From Zygosaccharomyces rouxii (lineage: Eukaryota; Ascomycota; Saccharomycetes; Saccharomycetales; Saccharomycetaceae): DNA of 64,000 nucleotides. Position 1 is the stretch's first letter. Each line of letters opens with the position of its first letter. The position numbers were made by a program, and so were the translations under genes. The stretch lies in contig NC_012996.1 in assembly GCF_000026365.1 (NCBI RefSeq), positions 1,736,001-1,800,000 of the forward strand, given 5' to 3'. This document shows, in pieces, positions 9,094 to 19,866 of the stretch. The notes below the pieces were generated by a model, which did not search any database, was not told the DNA's origin, and saw only the letters and a program-made list of their open reading frames with translations.

Positions 9094-10374
9094 ATGATAA
9101 CCGAAACGTTTACGTTTGCTCACCTTGCGTATTTGGTGTTTGAAGCTGTATTACAAGCAGTTCTCGTAGCGGTTTCAGGGTTTTGGGCTGCCCATGTTGG
9201 TCTTTTGCCAAAAGCTGCTCAAAAATACATTTCATTGCTAAATGTCGATCTTTTCACACCAGCGCTAATCTTCAGCAAACTGGGAAGAAACCTTTCATTG
9301 GCCAAGATTGTGGAAATTTCTATTATTCCTCTGTTCTTTGCACTTACTACAACGATCTCTTTTTTCTGTGGTAAGGTAACTTCAAGGATTATGAAACTGG
9401 ATAAAGATGAATCTAATTTCGTTGTAGCTAATTCAGTATTTGGTAATTCAAATTCTCTACCGGTTTCCTTAACCCTTTCGTTGGCATACAGTTTACCCAA
9501 TTTGACTTGGGATCAAATTCCCAATGACAACAGGGATAATGTAGCATCAAGAGGATTGCTGTACCTGTTGATCTTCCAACAGATTGGTCAAATGTTGAGA
9601 TGGTCCTGGGGTTATAACACCTTAATGAGATGGAGCGGTGAAAATCAACACCATATGCCACCTTCCCAGGTTCAAGCTCATTTGGAGGCAAGAAGACAAG
9701 ATCAAGAAAGTAGCAGTCAAAATAACGGTAATGATGCACAATATATGGAACATCCTGAAAGTGGTGGAGTGATTACAAGCTCATTTTGGTCCAAGTTTTG
9801 GAATCGTGCTAAGATGTTGGGTTCAAAAATAAAGTCTCAATTGAATCCACCATTGTACTCTATGTTAATTGCTGTATTAGTCGCTGCAATTCCACCAATT
9901 CAACATGAATTGTATCATGAAGATGGTTTCGTTAACAATACTTTTGCTGCAGCCATTGATCAATTAGGTGTTGTCTCCATTCCATTAATTTTATTGGTTT
10001 TAGGTTCCAATCTTTATCCATCTGAAGATACTTTAAACAAGACTCATAATCATAAGAAATTGGTTATCGGTTCTATTTTTGGTAGGATGATTTTGCCTTC
10101 ATGTGTCTTGTTACCAATTATTGCAGTTGCGGTCAAATATATCAATGTTAGTATTTTGGACGATCCAATTTTCTTAGTGGTTGGATTTTTGTTAACCGTA
10201 TCTCCACCAGCAATTCAATTAACTCAAATTACTCAGTTGAATGAATTTTTCGAAGCTGAAATGGCATCAATTTTATTCTGGGGATATGTCGTACTAAGTT
10301 TACCAGTGAGTATTTTAGTGGTATCTGGTGCCATTTATACGTTACAATGGGCAGAAGGTGGCCAACTGGGGTAG
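9094..10374 (+). CDS. Auxin-efflux-carrier-family membrane protein, YBR287W-like
   Basis: Membrane transporter-like protein of the AEC (auxin efflux carrier) family, 426 residues, close to the 427 of S. cerevisiae YBR287W; the yeast protein has no firmly assigned substrate. It has about five N-terminal hydrophobic segments (including VAVSGFWAAHVGLLPKAAQK and IPLFFALTTTISFFCGKV), a conserved FGNSNSLPVSL motif, a hydrophilic loop at about 180-245 and another four to five membrane segments in the C-terminal half (PLILLVLGSNLYPSED, FLVVGFLLTVSPPAIQLTQI). This is the usual two-bundle AEC layout. The start is the first ATG of the frame. Order and orientation relative to APE3 match YBR286W-YBR287W. 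Confidence 0.9.
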   Translation: MITETFTFAHLAYLVFEAVLQAVLVAVSGFWAAHVGLLPKAAQKYISLLNVDLFTPALIFSKLGRNLSLAKIVEISIIPLFFALTTTISFFCGKVTSRIMKLDKDESNFVVANSVFGNSNSLPVSLTLSLAYSLPNLTWDQIPNDNRDNVASRGLLYLLIFQQIGQMLRWSWGYNTLMRWSGENQHHMPPSQVQAHLEARRQDQESSSQNNGNDAQYMEHPESGGVITSSFWSKFWNRAKMLGSKIKSQLNPPLYSMLIAVLVAAIPPIQHELYHEDGFVNNTFAAAIDQLGVVSIPLILLVLGSNLYPSEDTLNKTHNHKKLVIGSIFGRMILPSCVLLPIIAVAVKYINVSILDDPIFLVVGFLLTVSPPAIQLTQITQLNEFFEAEMASILFWGYVVLSLPVSILVVSGAIYTLQWAEGGQLG

Positions 10375-10763
10375 CCGAGAGGTAACATTTGTTCGTTTTT
10401 TCCATAATAGTTACTTATTCAAATTAAATTAAGTTCATAGTTGAAATAATGATTAAAGTATTGTTTATTAATACATTTAGTAACCTAGTCATGCCGCTAT
10501 TGTAGATCCCAGATCAACTCCGAGACGGATTTTTCGGTTCGATTAACAAAACGTCAATTACAGGGTTCTAAATTTTTTTTATGGTGAACTAACTTTTCTG
10601 ATAGTGGGCTAATTATTAAACAATATATATGGTATTGCCTTTAAATAAATAATGATATATAGGATCTCAGCGGTAATATTGAGATTATGGATAAGCTCAT
10701 GTCACATGATGTATGTCTAAGAATATGGAAACATGACCTGAGAAGAAGATCATAAGATCACAT
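10375..10763. other. AT-rich intergenic region before tRNA-Leu
   Basis: 389 bp of AT-rich sequence downstream of the carrier gene. No gene or clear regulatory motif seen; contains a TATATATGG stretch near 10625. It did not look like an LTR remnant. Confidence 0.5.
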
Positions 10764-10883
10764 GGTTGTTTGGCCGAGCGGTCTAAGGCGCCTGATTCAA
10801 GAGTTCGACTCTTACCAGTAGTAAACACTACTGGGAACCCTCAGGTATCGCAAGATGCGTGAGTTCGAATCTCACAGCAACCA
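10764..10883 (+). tRNA. tRNA-Leu(CAA) with intron
   Basis: The acceptor arms GGTTGTT (10764-10770) and AGCAACC (10876-10882) pair with one G-U, followed by discriminator A. A-box TGGCCGAGCGG and B-box GTTCGAATC are present. The anticodon CAA is at 10798-10800. An intron of about 38 nt (near 10802-10839) begins just after the anticodon. The spliced anticodon arm is CCTGA-TTCAAGC-TCAGG, as in S. cerevisiae tL(CAA). The intron region can form two hairpins: AAGAGT/ACTCTT overlapping the anticodon, and a perfect CCAGTAGT/ACTACTGG. A variable arm typical of a class II tRNA follows. CCA is not encoded. Confidence 0.97.
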
Positions 10884-10887
10884 CTTC

Positions 10888-10893
10888 TTTTTT
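10888..10893 (+). terminator. RNA polymerase III terminator
   Basis: A run of six T begins five bases after the tRNA-Leu discriminator base, the standard Pol III stop signal. Confidence 0.85.
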
Positions 10894-11024
10894 GATAAAA
10901 TTTTCTATTTAGTTTCAAGCAGAAACTGAAGACATTTAGTAAGGTCTTGGCGGCTAAAAATTAGTATTGTCTAGTACTTAACAAGCAATATGATCATCAT
11001 ATGATACGATGAAGGCAAAATGGG

Positions 11025-11066
11025 TGACGCGTGAAGATTTTTAATAAAAATTCTTTTTACGCGTCA
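11025..11066. promoter_or_regulatory. Paired MCB (ACGCGT) elements of the SMC3 promoter
   Basis: Two MluI cell-cycle boxes, ACGCGT at 11027-11032 and 11059-11064, form an inverted pair with 8-bp arms TGACGCGT and ACGCGTCA. A second palindrome, ATTTTT-aat-AAAAAT (11037-11051), lies between them. They are 153-190 bp upstream of the SMC3 ATG, the usual distance for MBF (Mbp1-Swi6) sites. Cohesin genes including SMC3 are G1/S-expressed MBF targets in S. cerevisiae, so this is very likely functional. Confidence 0.85.
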
Positions 11067-11216
11067 TCCCAATTCGATGAGCTACAACATTAGCGTAATA
11101 AAGACTTTAAATAAGTTAGTTAGAATTGCCACATTAATACCAGACTTCATACTCGCCCAAGAGGTATTGAAACTGAAAAGAAGCCATCCAACCTTTGATT
11201 GCCATTTCCGTTGGTA

Positions 11217-14200
11217 ATGTACATCAGAAGGGTTGTCATCAAAGGTTTTAAAACTTATAGAAATGAGACGATCATTGATAACTTTTCTCCTCATCACAAT
11301 ATAGTAATAGGATCAAATGGTTCAGGTAAGTCGAATTTCTTCGCAGCTATAAGATTCGTTCTAAGTAATGACTATGCCAACTTGAAAAGAGAGGAAAGAC
11401 AAGGTTTAATCCACCAAGGATCAGGATCTGTTATGAGTGCATCTGTGGAAATAGTATTCCATGATCCAAGCCATCGAATAATTCTACCGTCTGGTATTCC
11501 TCCAAGAGAAAATGATGAAGTTTTCGTAAGAAGAACAGTTGGATTGAAGAAGGATGATTATCAGTTAAACGATAGAAATGTAACGAAAAGTGATGTTGTT
11601 AGAATGCTAGAAAGCGCAGGATTTTCAATGAGTAACCCATATAACATTGTTCCTCAGGGCCGTATAGTAGCATTAACAAACGCAAAGGATAGGGAAAGGT
11701 TACATCTTTTAGAAGAAGTGGTAGGCGCTAAGTCATTTGAAGTTAAATTGAGAGCATCTTTGAAGAAGATGGACGAAACTGAGAAGAAAAGAGCCCAAAT
11801 TGCCCAAGAGATGGAAGAATTGGTGGGTAAATTAAAGGAAATGGAAGAAGAACAGAAGGAATTAGAGAGGTATAATAGCTTAGAACGAAATCGTAAAGTT
11901 TTCCAGTTTACCTTGTACGATAGAGAATTGAATGATGTGATAAATCAGATTGAAAGGCTAGATGGCGACTACAATGCCACGGTACATTCATCTGGGGACT
12001 ACATTAAGGAATTAGATCAAAGAGAGGAAATGATATCTCAGGTCTCCAAAGAGTTACAACAATTGGAATCATCACTGAAAATAAAGGAATCAACGGAATT
12101 ACAACAATCGAAGGACAAAAATTCAGAATTATCGACAGAATTAGCTAATTTAAATGTCAAAATTACAGATTTGGAATCACAGATTCAATTACACGATGAA
12201 CAAGTTAAAATAGATGAAACGAATTTACAAATAATCAACGAAGCTGTTCAGCAAAATCAAAGACAACTGGAAAAGGTAGAGCCTAGATTTCAAGAATTGA
12301 ATAAGGAAGAAACCGGATTAAAATTGAAATTGGCAGAATTACGAGAAAGAGAAAGAGATTTGCTTTTGAAAAAAGGTAAATACGCTGATTTTAGGACTAA
12401 GGAAGAACGTGATTCTTGGGTAGAACAAGAGATTAAAGATCTCAGGAACAAATTGGACAACCTCAAAGAAGTGAAACAAAATGTAGAATTAGAACGCAGC
12501 GAGATCAGAAACAAATTAGCAGCCATAGATGAACAGATCGACGAGTTGACAGATTCTATACAGGGCCCAGGGGCATTAGCTGAATTGAACGATTTAGATA
12601 CTGAACTTAATAATACAAAGCATCTTTATGGTCAAAAGATTGATGAACGGAAAGAGCTTTGGAGAACGGAACAGAGGTTACAATCGCTTTTGGAAGCCAC
12701 AACAAACGATGTTAAAAGATCAGAAGGTGAAGTCACTGAAACTATGAGCAGGGATCTGGCAAATGGTATTAAGAGCGTTAAAGAAATTGCAGAAAAGTTA
12801 AAACTACCAGATGGATGTGTATTTGGCACTTTGGGAGAACTTATTAAAGTGAATGATAAGTATAAAAAATGTGCCGAAGTCGTGGGCGGCAATTCCCTTT
12901 TTCACATTGTGGTGGATACAGACGAAACTGCATCTCTAATAATACAGGAATTATACAGAATGAAAGGTGGCAGGGTCACTTTTCTACCATTGAACAGAGT
13001 TTACAGCGACCCAAACATTACCTATCCACCAAATGAGCAAGCCTCGTGTACACCTCTGATAAAGAAAATCAGGTATGATGCAAGGTTTGAAAAAGCTGTC
13101 AAACAAGTGTTTGGGAAAACTATTGTAGTAAGAGATCTTTCTACGGGAGCGAGGCTCGCTAAAAGATTCAGGCTCAATGCAATTACTCTAGATGGAGATA
13201 GAGCTGATAAGAAAGGTGCTCTAACGGGTGGTTACCATGATCAACATAAAAAGACCAGATTAGATCTTCTGAAAAAACTCAAAGATTCCAGATCTCAATA
13301 CAAGTCGCTAGTCTCTGAACTGGAACTTATGAGGCAGAAGATACAGGATATCGATGCAAGCATCGATACCGTAAATGGTACAACTAGATCACTATCAAAT
13401 AAGAGGGAAACGATTTTAACGAATATGGATAGCTGGAGGGCTAAACTAAATAATAAAAAGACAGAGAAAATCTTCTTAGAGGAATCCATGCAGGCATTGA
13501 TTGTAAAGGCTGAAAAGACGGAAACTAATATTAGGGTTAGTGAGGAAAAAATATCCACATATCTCGAGGAACTATCCCAAGATTTTGATAACGAACTGTC
13601 TAGGGCTAAACAAGCAGAGTTGGAAAACTTGAAATCATCTATTTTGGATATTCAGAATAAATTATACATGACTTCCGAAGCTCTTGAAGGTTTAACCAAC
13701 AACATAGACTCTCTTAATGCCACATTGAACTCAAAGTTGATTCCACAGCAGAAGGAATTGAAAGCAAAACTTGCCGAAACAGGGGACTCCTTTATTGCAG
13801 GATTGAAAAGTGAAGTTCAGTCTATGTTAATCGTGAAAACGACTTTGGACAACCAGCTTGAGATTTCAAATGAAGAATTGAGTGGCATACAAGAGGAGAT
13901 AAAGAATATGTCTGAAAGGAAAAAGAACAGTGAAAAATCCCTAGAGAAAGCTAACAGCCAACAAGCTTCTCTTTTGAAGAAACTGGAAACTTTTCAGAAG
14001 GATGCAGAGAAATCCATGGTCAAGAAGACTACACTTGCCGCCAGACGTGAAGAATTGCAACAAAAAATCCGCGAGGTGGGCCTTCTCGCTGAAGAAGCAT
14101 TGAACAGCTTCAACAATTTATCAAGTGGGGAATTGCTTCAAAGACTAAATTCTGTAAATGAGGATATTTCAGGCTTGAGTAATGTGAATAAAAGAGCATT

Positions 14201-14900
14201 TGAAAACTTTAAGAAATTTGGAGAAAAGAGAACGGAATTGGAGGAAAGGGCAGAAGAACTTGATGAATCCAAATCTTCTATTCAGAATTTAATAACAAGG
14301 CTTAAAAGACAAAAAGTCAATGCGGTAGATTCAACGTTTAACAAGGTTTCGGAAAACTTCTCTAAGGTATTTGAGAAATTAGTACCTCGAGGCACCGCCA
14401 AGCTTATCATCCATCGAAATACTGATATTCAAGAAGATCCTAATGATGACGAAGATGTGAATATGAGTGACGGTGATGAAAATGATGAGAGCCGTTCAAA
14501 GTCAGTTGAAGCGATGTATTCTGGTGTTTCAATATCAGTTTCTTTCAACTCCAAAAAAAACGAACAACAGCATGTGGAACAACTATCCGGTGGTCAGAAA
14601 ACGGTTTGTGCCGTGGCGCTCATCTTGGCTATTCAAATGGTAGAGCCTGCACCCTTTTATCTTTTTGACGAAATTGACGCAGCTCTAGATAAACAGTATA
14701 GAACGGCGGTTGCCAGTACCATTAAAGAACTATCTGAAAACGCTCAATTCATTTGTACCACTTTCAGATCCGACATGCTTGAAGTTGCAGATAAGTTTTA
14801 TCGAGTCAAGTACGAAAATAAAATATCCACTGTAATCGAAGTGGATAAGAGAGGAGCTATTCAATTCATTCGCGGTAACAACAAATTTGCGGAGATGTAA
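11217..14900 (+). CDS. SMC3: Cohesin subunit Smc3
   Basis: Smc3 pairs with Smc1 and the kleisin Scc1 to form the cohesin ring on chromosomes. I start at the ATG at 11217 (MYIRRVVIKGFKTYRNE), because Smc3 proteins begin with MYIKRV-like sequence; the six upstream codons open at a non-ATG codon. The product is 1227 residues (S. cerevisiae 1230). Walker A GSNGSGKS is at 32-39, two long coiled coils flank a hinge at about 500-660 (GVFGTLGELIKV, GGRVTFLPLNRV, LTGGYHD), and the ABC signature LSGGQ (1123-1127) is followed by Walker B YLFDEID. The two lysines acetylated by Eco1 (K112/K113 in S. cerevisiae) are kept as K111/K112 in TVGLKKDDYQLN. An acidic stretch sits just before the C-terminal ATPase lobe. 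Confidence 0.98.
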   Translation: MYIRRVVIKGFKTYRNETIIDNFSPHHNIVIGSNGSGKSNFFAAIRFVLSNDYANLKREERQGLIHQGSGSVMSASVEIVFHDPSHRIILPSGIPPRENDEVFVRRTVGLKKDDYQLNDRNVTKSDVVRMLESAGFSMSNPYNIVPQGRIVALTNAKDRERLHLLEEVVGAKSFEVKLRASLKKMDETEKKRAQIAQEMEELVGKLKEMEEEQKELERYNSLERNRKVFQFTLYDRELNDVINQIERLDGDYNATVHSSGDYIKELDQREEMISQVSKELQQLESSLKIKESTELQQSKDKNSELSTELANLNVKITDLESQIQLHDEQVKIDETNLQIINEAVQQNQRQLEKVEPRFQELNKEETGLKLKLAELRERERDLLLKKGKYADFRTKEERDSWVEQEIKDLRNKLDNLKEVKQNVELERSEIRNKLAAIDEQIDELTDSIQGPGALAELNDLDTELNNTKHLYGQKIDERKELWRTEQRLQSLLEATTNDVKRSEGEVTETMSRDLANGIKSVKEIAEKLKLPDGCVFGTLGELIKVNDKYKKCAEVVGGNSLFHIVVDTDETASLIIQELYRMKGGRVTFLPLNRVYSDPNITYPPNEQASCTPLIKKIRYDARFEKAVKQVFGKTIVVRDLSTGARLAKRFRLNAITLDGDRADKKGALTGGYHDQHKKTRLDLLKKLKDSRSQYKSLVSELELMRQKIQDIDASIDTVNGTTRSLSNKRETILTNMDSWRAKLNNKKTEKIFLEESMQALIVKAEKTETNIRVSEEKISTYLEELSQDFDNELSRAKQAELENLKSSILDIQNKLYMTSEALEGLTNNIDSLNATLNSKLIPQQKELKAKLAETGDSFIAGLKSEVQSMLIVKTTLDNQLEISNEELSGIQEEIKNMSERKKNSEKSLEKANSQQASLLKKLETFQKDAEKSMVKKTTLAARREELQQKIREVGLLAEEALNSFNNLSSGELLQRLNSVNEDISGLSNVNKRAFENFKKFGEKRTELEERAEELDESKSSIQNLITRLKRQKVNAVDSTFNKVSENFSKVFEKLVPRGTAKLIIHRNTDIQEDPNDDEDVNMSDGDENDESRSKSVEAMYSGVSISVSFNSKKNEQQHVEQLSGGQKTVCAVALILAIQMVEPAPFYLFDEIDAALDKQYRTAVASTIKELSENAQFICTTFRSDMLEVADKFYRVKYENKISTVIEVDKRGAIQFIRGNNKFAEM

Positions 14901-15144
14901 TATGGATTAACCTTTTATTTTTATTTTTATTTTTTTTTGTTCTACTAACAGTTTATTTAGTCGATTTTCCTTTTGTAAGATGTAATATTTTAATGATTAG
15001 CTTTTAATATCATAATTTAAAGTAATGACCCTGGTCATATCACAATACACATTGACTATGTACACTTTTCTATAAAACAAACATTAAATGCCAAATCTGA
15101 AATAATGAAAAAAGACAAAAAAAATCTCTAACTGAATATCATAA

Positions 15145-18100
15145 CTATCTTCTTTGTGAATCTCTTAATAAGGAAGCAAATCCACCACCACCTTTCTTCT
15201 TTTTACCCAACGCGGAACCTGCGGTTTTAGCACTGATGAAACCACTGTTACCAGAATCAGAATCATCACTATCAGAATCAGAATCCTCCGATTCTGTGTC
15301 TGAGCCATCATTTTCATCAGAGTCATCTTCCTCAGAATCACTATCAATCTTGGCTGAAGCCCTGGTAACATGTGGGGCAGGTGACAAAGAAGTGGCTTTC
15401 TCCCTTACTTCAGGAACACCTCTTGAAGCTAAGTCCGACAGAGAGCTTAAGGATGGACGAACTTTTTTCGGTAATCCATCCAAAATACTTGAATTTTCCT
15501 TAGGTTCTGATTGAGATTGACCTCTCCCTGGAGAATGAAAAAATCGTGAAATAGGAGTTTCACTTTGAGAACGTTGACTTGAGACATTGCTACGTTGAGT
15601 AGATTGAGGTGCCGCTTCTATATCATCTTCAGCAGGCACTTTCTTAGGAGAACTTTTTTGTTTGCCGCTCGTAACGGATCCTTTTGGAGTATTGACAACC
15701 ATTCGACGAGATTTCTTAGAACTGGACTCATCTTCATCTTCAGATGAGGAACTAGAATATTCGGTAGAACTTTCATCATCTGAAGACTCAGATTCTTCGT
15801 TATCACTGCCCTTATTATTCTGTTGACTGCTCTTAGCAGGTGTTGGAACGTACGCTTTAGGACTGGTAAATCTGGCTTTTAACTCCTTTAACTTATCACT
15901 GCCGTTGGTAACAGCGGGTGATTTAGCAGTCGCAGGTTTTGAAATAGTCGATTTAGCAGCAGCAGACTTAGCCTTCTTCTTTGCATCTTGTTGTTTTTTC
16001 TTATCCAGTTCAGCCTGCTTCTTCCGTTGCAATTCTTCTTCTTGCTTCTTCTTTACTTCAGCTTGTTTTTTCTTCTCAAGATCTTCTTGTTTCTTCTTCA
16101 CTTCAGCTTGTCTTTTCTTCTCAAGATCTTCTTGTTTCTTCTTTTCAACTTCTTCTCGCCTCTTTCGTTCCTGATCCTCTTTCTCTTTCCTCTTCTTCTC
16201 GAGCTCTTCTTGCTTTTTCTTTCTATTTAACTCCTCTAACTGTCTCTTCTTTTCAAGCTCTTCTTGTTGTCTTTTCCCCTGTAGTTCCTCTTCCTGTCTC
16301 TTCTTCTCGAGTTCTTCTTGCTTCTTCTTCACTTCAGCTTGCTTCTTCTTCTCAAGCTCTTCTTGTTGTCTTCTTCTCTCTAGTTCCTCTTCCTGTTTTT
16401 TCTTCTCAAGTTCTTCTTGTCTTTTCCTTTTCTCGACCTCTTCTTGTTGCTTCTTCCTCTCCATTTCTTCCTGTTGCTTCTTTCTATCGAGTTCCTCCTT
16501 TCTCTTCTTTTCTAGCTCCTGCTGCCTCTTCTTTTCTGATTCCTCTTTCCTCCTCTTCTCCTCTTCTTCCTGCTTCTTTTTGTCGAGTTCCTCCTGTTGC
16601 TTTAATTTAAGCTTTTCCTGCCTCTGTTTCTCCAAGGCTTCTATCCTTTTCTTCTCAGCTTCAGCTTCCTTCCTTCTATTTTCTTCCTCTCTCTTCCTAT
16701 TCTCCTCTTCTCTCCTTTGACGTTCAAGTTCTTCTTGCTTTTTCTTCTCATGGAATTCTCTCTTTTTCCTTTCCAATTCTTCTTGCTGATTTTTAAATTG
16801 TTGTTGTTTCAACCTTTCCAACTCTTCTTGTTGCTTCTTCTTCTGTACTTCTGCCTCTTGTTGCTTCACCCTTAACTTCTCTTCGTCCTGTTGTTTCTTT
16901 TTGGCTTCAGCTTCTTCTTTAAACCTCTTGGATTCATTAAAAGCTTTTTGTTTTGCCTCCAAATCTGCTTGCTTCAAAGTTTCCTTCAATCTTTTAGAGT
17001 CCTCAGCACTAGCACTCTTAGGCCTTTCAATATTTCTAGGATCAGTAGCTTCACGTCCTGATGAACTAACTGTCGGCGATGAAGCGAACTTCCATTGATG
17101 TTCTCCATTGGAATTATTTGCAGGAAGGGAAGAAGGTGAAGATTTAGGCAATTTCTTGTCTGAGTTCAACAATTGCGTTCTAAATCGACTCAAAGTAGCG
17201 CTTGGGAACGAAGATGTTGAAGAGGAAAATTTCTCTTGCTGTTGAGTTGATGGCTCTTTAGAGGTGAAGGTGGATTGAGGAGTTTTTGAATCAGGCTTTT
17301 GTAAATTCGAATCATGGACCACTATCTTAGGAGCCTGAAGTTCATCATTTTTAGCGGGTAGATCGTTCTGTTCATGATCCGAGGAAGAACCGAAGGAAGT
17401 TCCTTCGGAATGCTCTGAATCATTATGTTGATCATTTTTTTCATCTGTTTTTACCACCATTTCTTTCAAAGGATGAATGTTCAACGTCTTTACCGAGTTA
17501 TTTTCAGCAACTGCGACTCTATCGTCACTATCATCCGCTGAAGCGTCGACTTCGATTCCACTACTGCCATCATCAGACGAAGATTCTTCGATCTCTTGCT
17601 CTGATTCTGATTCGGAACTTTCATCCTCGCGGCCTGCAAGTAATTGGGCCGCTCTTTTAGCGGCATTCCTTGTCATTTTCTCGGGCAAAATATTCCTTGG
17701 ATCTGGCTTAGAATTATCGATATCCTTATGCAAGACAGTTGTATAAGGCTTTCTTTTCGATGATTGTTTATTCCAAGTAGGTGAATAATCACCTTCCATA
17801 AACTTTAATAATTCTTCTCTATTAATACTATGATTTCCAGATGACTTGCTACCAGTATCCCTAACCACCACTGTGTCGTTGGCGGTTTCGTTATCAGAGT
17901 CGTCAGCATCAGCATCTCTGGCAGCAGCTGATGAAGCAAAATTGGCATCGTTAAATTTTGATTGACTCGTTCCCCTACCAAGTTGACCTTCCAATTGCCT
18001 GTCATGTTCTTTTTCTTGCACACCTTCAGCTTCATCTTCGCTAAAATTATCAATTCTTAATCTTTCTTCATCCATTAAATTTCCACCGCTAGCAGATTTA

Positions 18101-19509
18101 TGCTCCACTTTAGCCTCTAGGGAAGTTTTCCTCTGAAATTGTGGCTGCGCTGAAGATGGTCTGGTCTGTGGTAGTTCTGCCAAATGTACATTTTCTTCAG
18201 ATAAAGGGCTATTTTTTGTTGGGGAACCATTATTATCGGCAATAGAGGTTTGCCTTTGGATGAATTGCCTTACCTTTTTCTCGGATTCGTCTGATTCTTC
18301 CTCCTCTTCATCCTCTTCTTCGGTTCGTTGAACTTCAGTTTCTTGCAAAGGTCTTTTCATTGGGATACGATCCGGTTTGGGCGGTAGTACCGAAGATGGG
18401 CTAGAAGGTCCCTCTTTTAATTCCTTTTCAATTTCTGAAATCTTTGGTTCTGGGATACTCAGACGACCCGATGTAATCCTTGTTGTTGAAAATGATGGTT
18501 TTCTATCGGAATGGGCGTTATTCAGGTGTGCAGGTTGGTTTTCCGAAACGACTCTTTGGCCCGTTAATGTCACTCTATTAGGAGTCATTGTTGGTCTGAC
18601 TGGAGTGCCCGAAAGTAACCTCTGTTGCCTCAATTTATCAGGATCCACAGTTTCTGATCTGGAAACTGTATCGTCTTCTATCATCGATTTAATCTTTTTG
18701 GTTTGATCTATACCCGAACTAACCCTAATTGGTGGTGACTGTGGTTGTGCAGGCGGTGGTAAAAAGGAACGTTCACCTTGTTCTTCATCTTCATCTTCTG
18801 AATTATTTGAATCCATCCGAACTTGAGCACCATCTGAAGGTGGTGGATAGATTTGATGTGCTAATGGTGTCGAGACACGCATGTTATTGCTGACACTGTT
18901 AATATTATTGTTATTGCTGCTAATAATATTACCATTGTTTGCTGTTGACGGATTTCTCATTGCAAAAGCTGCAGGTCTCTTCTTTGTAATGTTCAAAACA
19001 CCATTAGGAATAGAATTTTGTACAGAACCATTATTAAGTCTTTTCCTCTTGGCGGCTCTATATGAAGAAACTGGCGAAGAATCCTCAATTTCTAATTCAT
19101 TCCTGACAATGGCTCGTACGACGTTGTCCATTGTGAAAACATCTTTAACCAAAAAATCAGGATCTAAATCACAACCTTGACTATCTTGTAAGCTAAGGAT
19201 TTCAATCTCATCCACATAGGGGTACATCTTATTGCATTTTTCAACAATTTCTGTTGATAATTCCAACAAAGAATTCGCACTTTTGGTAAAATGAAGAAAT
19301 TTCCTCGTCCTAGTTGTAAAATGATGAGGAACCACATTCGATGCATTACCGCTGGGAGCATAGGGTAGAGTTGAATCTGGATTTCTTGAATTGGTCAATG
19401 GATTGACACCAAACAGTTGAGAGGATTCTGCTGTACTGGACGCCAACCCGTATGGAAGAAGTGCATTTTGAGCACTGGGTGGAACTAATACCACTTGTAG
19501 TTTAAACAT
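15145..19509 (-). CDS. NET1: Net1/Tof2-type rDNA silencing and nucleolar anchoring protein
   Basis: Net1 is the core of the RENT complex: it holds Cdc14 in the nucleolus, supports rDNA silencing with Sir2 and stimulates Pol I; Tof2 is its duplicate in S. cerevisiae. The N-terminus [15 protein letters not shown] and the following ubiquitin-like region (to about residue 140) are diagnostic. The middle is disordered, Ser/Asp/Glu-rich, with many Cdk-like S/T-P sites. Residues about 850-1178 are an almost uninterrupted Lys/Glu/Gln/Arg helix built from [12 protein letters not shown] repeats. Acidic serine tracts and a basic Gly end ([20 protein letters not shown]) follow. Length is 1454, against 1189 for Net1 and 771 for Tof2, and the helix accounts for most of the excess. 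In a lineage with one copy it probably does both jobs. Position matches YJL076W next to SMC3. Confidence 0.9.
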   Translation of the reverse strand: MFKLQVVLVPPSAQNALLPYGLASSTAESSQLFGVNPLTNSRNPDSTLPYAPSGNASNVVPHHFTTRTRKFLHFTKSANSLLELSTEIVEKCNKMYPYVDEIEILSLQDSQGCDLDPDFLVKDVFTMDNVVRAIVRNELEIEDSSPVSSYRAAKRKRLNNGSVQNSIPNGVLNITKKRPAAFAMRNPSTANNGNIISSNNNNINSVSNNMRVSTPLAHQIYPPPSDGAQVRMDSNNSEDEDEEQGERSFLPPPAQPQSPPIRVSSGIDQTKKIKSMIEDDTVSRSETVDPDKLRQQRLLSGTPVRPTMTPNRVTLTGQRVVSENQPAHLNNAHSDRKPSFSTTRITSGRLSIPEPKISEIEKELKEGPSSPSSVLPPKPDRIPMKRPLQETEVQRTEEEDEEEEESDESEKKVRQFIQRQTSIADNNGSPTKNSPLSEENVHLAELPQTRPSSAQPQFQRKTSLEAKVEHKSASGGNLMDEERLRIDNFSEDEAEGVQEKEHDRQLEGQLGRGTSQSKFNDANFASSAAARDADADDSDNETANDTVVVRDTGSKSSGNHSINREELLKFMEGDYSPTWNKQSSKRKPYTTVLHKDIDNSKPDPRNILPEKMTRNAAKRAAQLLAGREDESSESESEQEIEESSSDDGSSGIEVDASADDSDDRVAVAENNSVKTLNIHPLKEMVVKTDEKNDQHNDSEHSEGTSFGSSSDHEQNDLPAKNDELQAPKIVVHDSNLQKPDSKTPQSTFTSKEPSTQQQEKFSSSTSSFPSATLSRFRTQLLNSDKKLPKSSPSSLPANNSNGEHQWKFASSPTVSSSGREATDPRNIERPKSASAEDSKRLKETLKQADLEAKQKAFNESKRFKEEAEAKKKQQDEEKLRVKQQEAEVQKKKQQEELERLKQQQFKNQQEELERKKREFHEKKKQEELERQRREEENRKREEENRRKEAEAEKKRIEALEKQRQEKLKLKQQEELDKKKQEEEEKRRKEESEKKRQQELEKKRKEELDRKKQQEEMERKKQQEEVEKRKRQEELEKKKQEEELERRRQQEELEKKKQAEVKKKQEELEKKRQEEELQGKRQQEELEKKRQLEELNRKKKQEELEKKRKEKEDQERKRREEVEKKKQEDLEKKRQAEVKKKQEDLEKKKQAEVKKKQEEELQRKKQAELDKKKQQDAKKKAKSAAAKSTISKPATAKSPAVTNGSDKLKELKARFTSPKAYVPTPAKSSQQNNKGSDNEESESSDDESSTEYSSSSSEDEDESSSKKSRRMVVNTPKGSVTSGKQKSSPKKVPAEDDIEAAPQSTQRSNVSSQRSQSETPISRFFHSPGRGQSQSEPKENSSILDGLPKKVRPSLSSLSDLASRGVPEVREKATSLSPAPHVTRASAKIDSDSEEDDSDENDGSDTESEDSDSDSDDSDSGNSGFISAKTAGSALGKKKKGGGGFASLLRDSQRR
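15970..16960 (-). repeat. Degenerate coding repeat (K/E/Q/R-rich) inside NET1
   Basis: About 1 kb in which the + strand is a pyrimidine-rich series of TTCTTCTT-, CTTCTTGTT- and AGTTCTTC-like units. Read on the minus strand these encode QEELEKKKQ- and [13 protein letters not shown] units of varying length. The variation between units points to old expansion rather than a fresh tandem array. Confidence 0.8.
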
Positions 19510-19778
19510 GGGTGGGTCCTTGTAGACTTGTATAGTGGAGTAGTTTATAGGTTTATGATGCGTTTAGTTAGATTTTACTTAAATTTTTGGAGCTCGTGTA
19601 GAATGATTACACGTATATGCAATCTCAAAACTAATCGATATTGAATACTGAATATACTGTATGTGCCAGAAATTACCAAAAGAATTGAAGCGCATTAACA
19701 GCGACATCAACACGGGGCTCATCGATGACCCAAATAGAGGACAGACAGCTTCTTATTGGTAAAAGAAAACAAAAACAT

Positions 19779-19866
19779 CACGTGGCACCGCTCAATAAGA
19801 CATACAAAAATGTACGTATAAAATGACCAAAGAGCACGTGACACAATTGTGGCTTTGCATCACGTG
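19779..19866. promoter_or_regulatory. Cluster of three CACGTG boxes upstream of NET1
   Basis: CACGTG occurs at 19779-19784, 19835-19840 and 19861-19866, that is 270-357 bp upstream of the NET1 ATG. CACGTG is bound by the yeast bHLH factors Cbf1, Pho4 and Tye7. Three copies within 88 bp suggests a real regulatory cluster; which factor binds cannot be told from sequence. Confidence 0.6.

Noticed and set aside
14943..14960. TACTAAC followed by TTTAG just after SMC3
   Set aside because: Falls in a convergent 3' region; no donor or exon could be matched.
15905..16610. Long plus-strand frames rich in Ser/Phe/Leu opposite NET1
   Set aside because: They are the antisense of the Lys/Glu repeat in NET1; composition is a direct mirror of that repeat.
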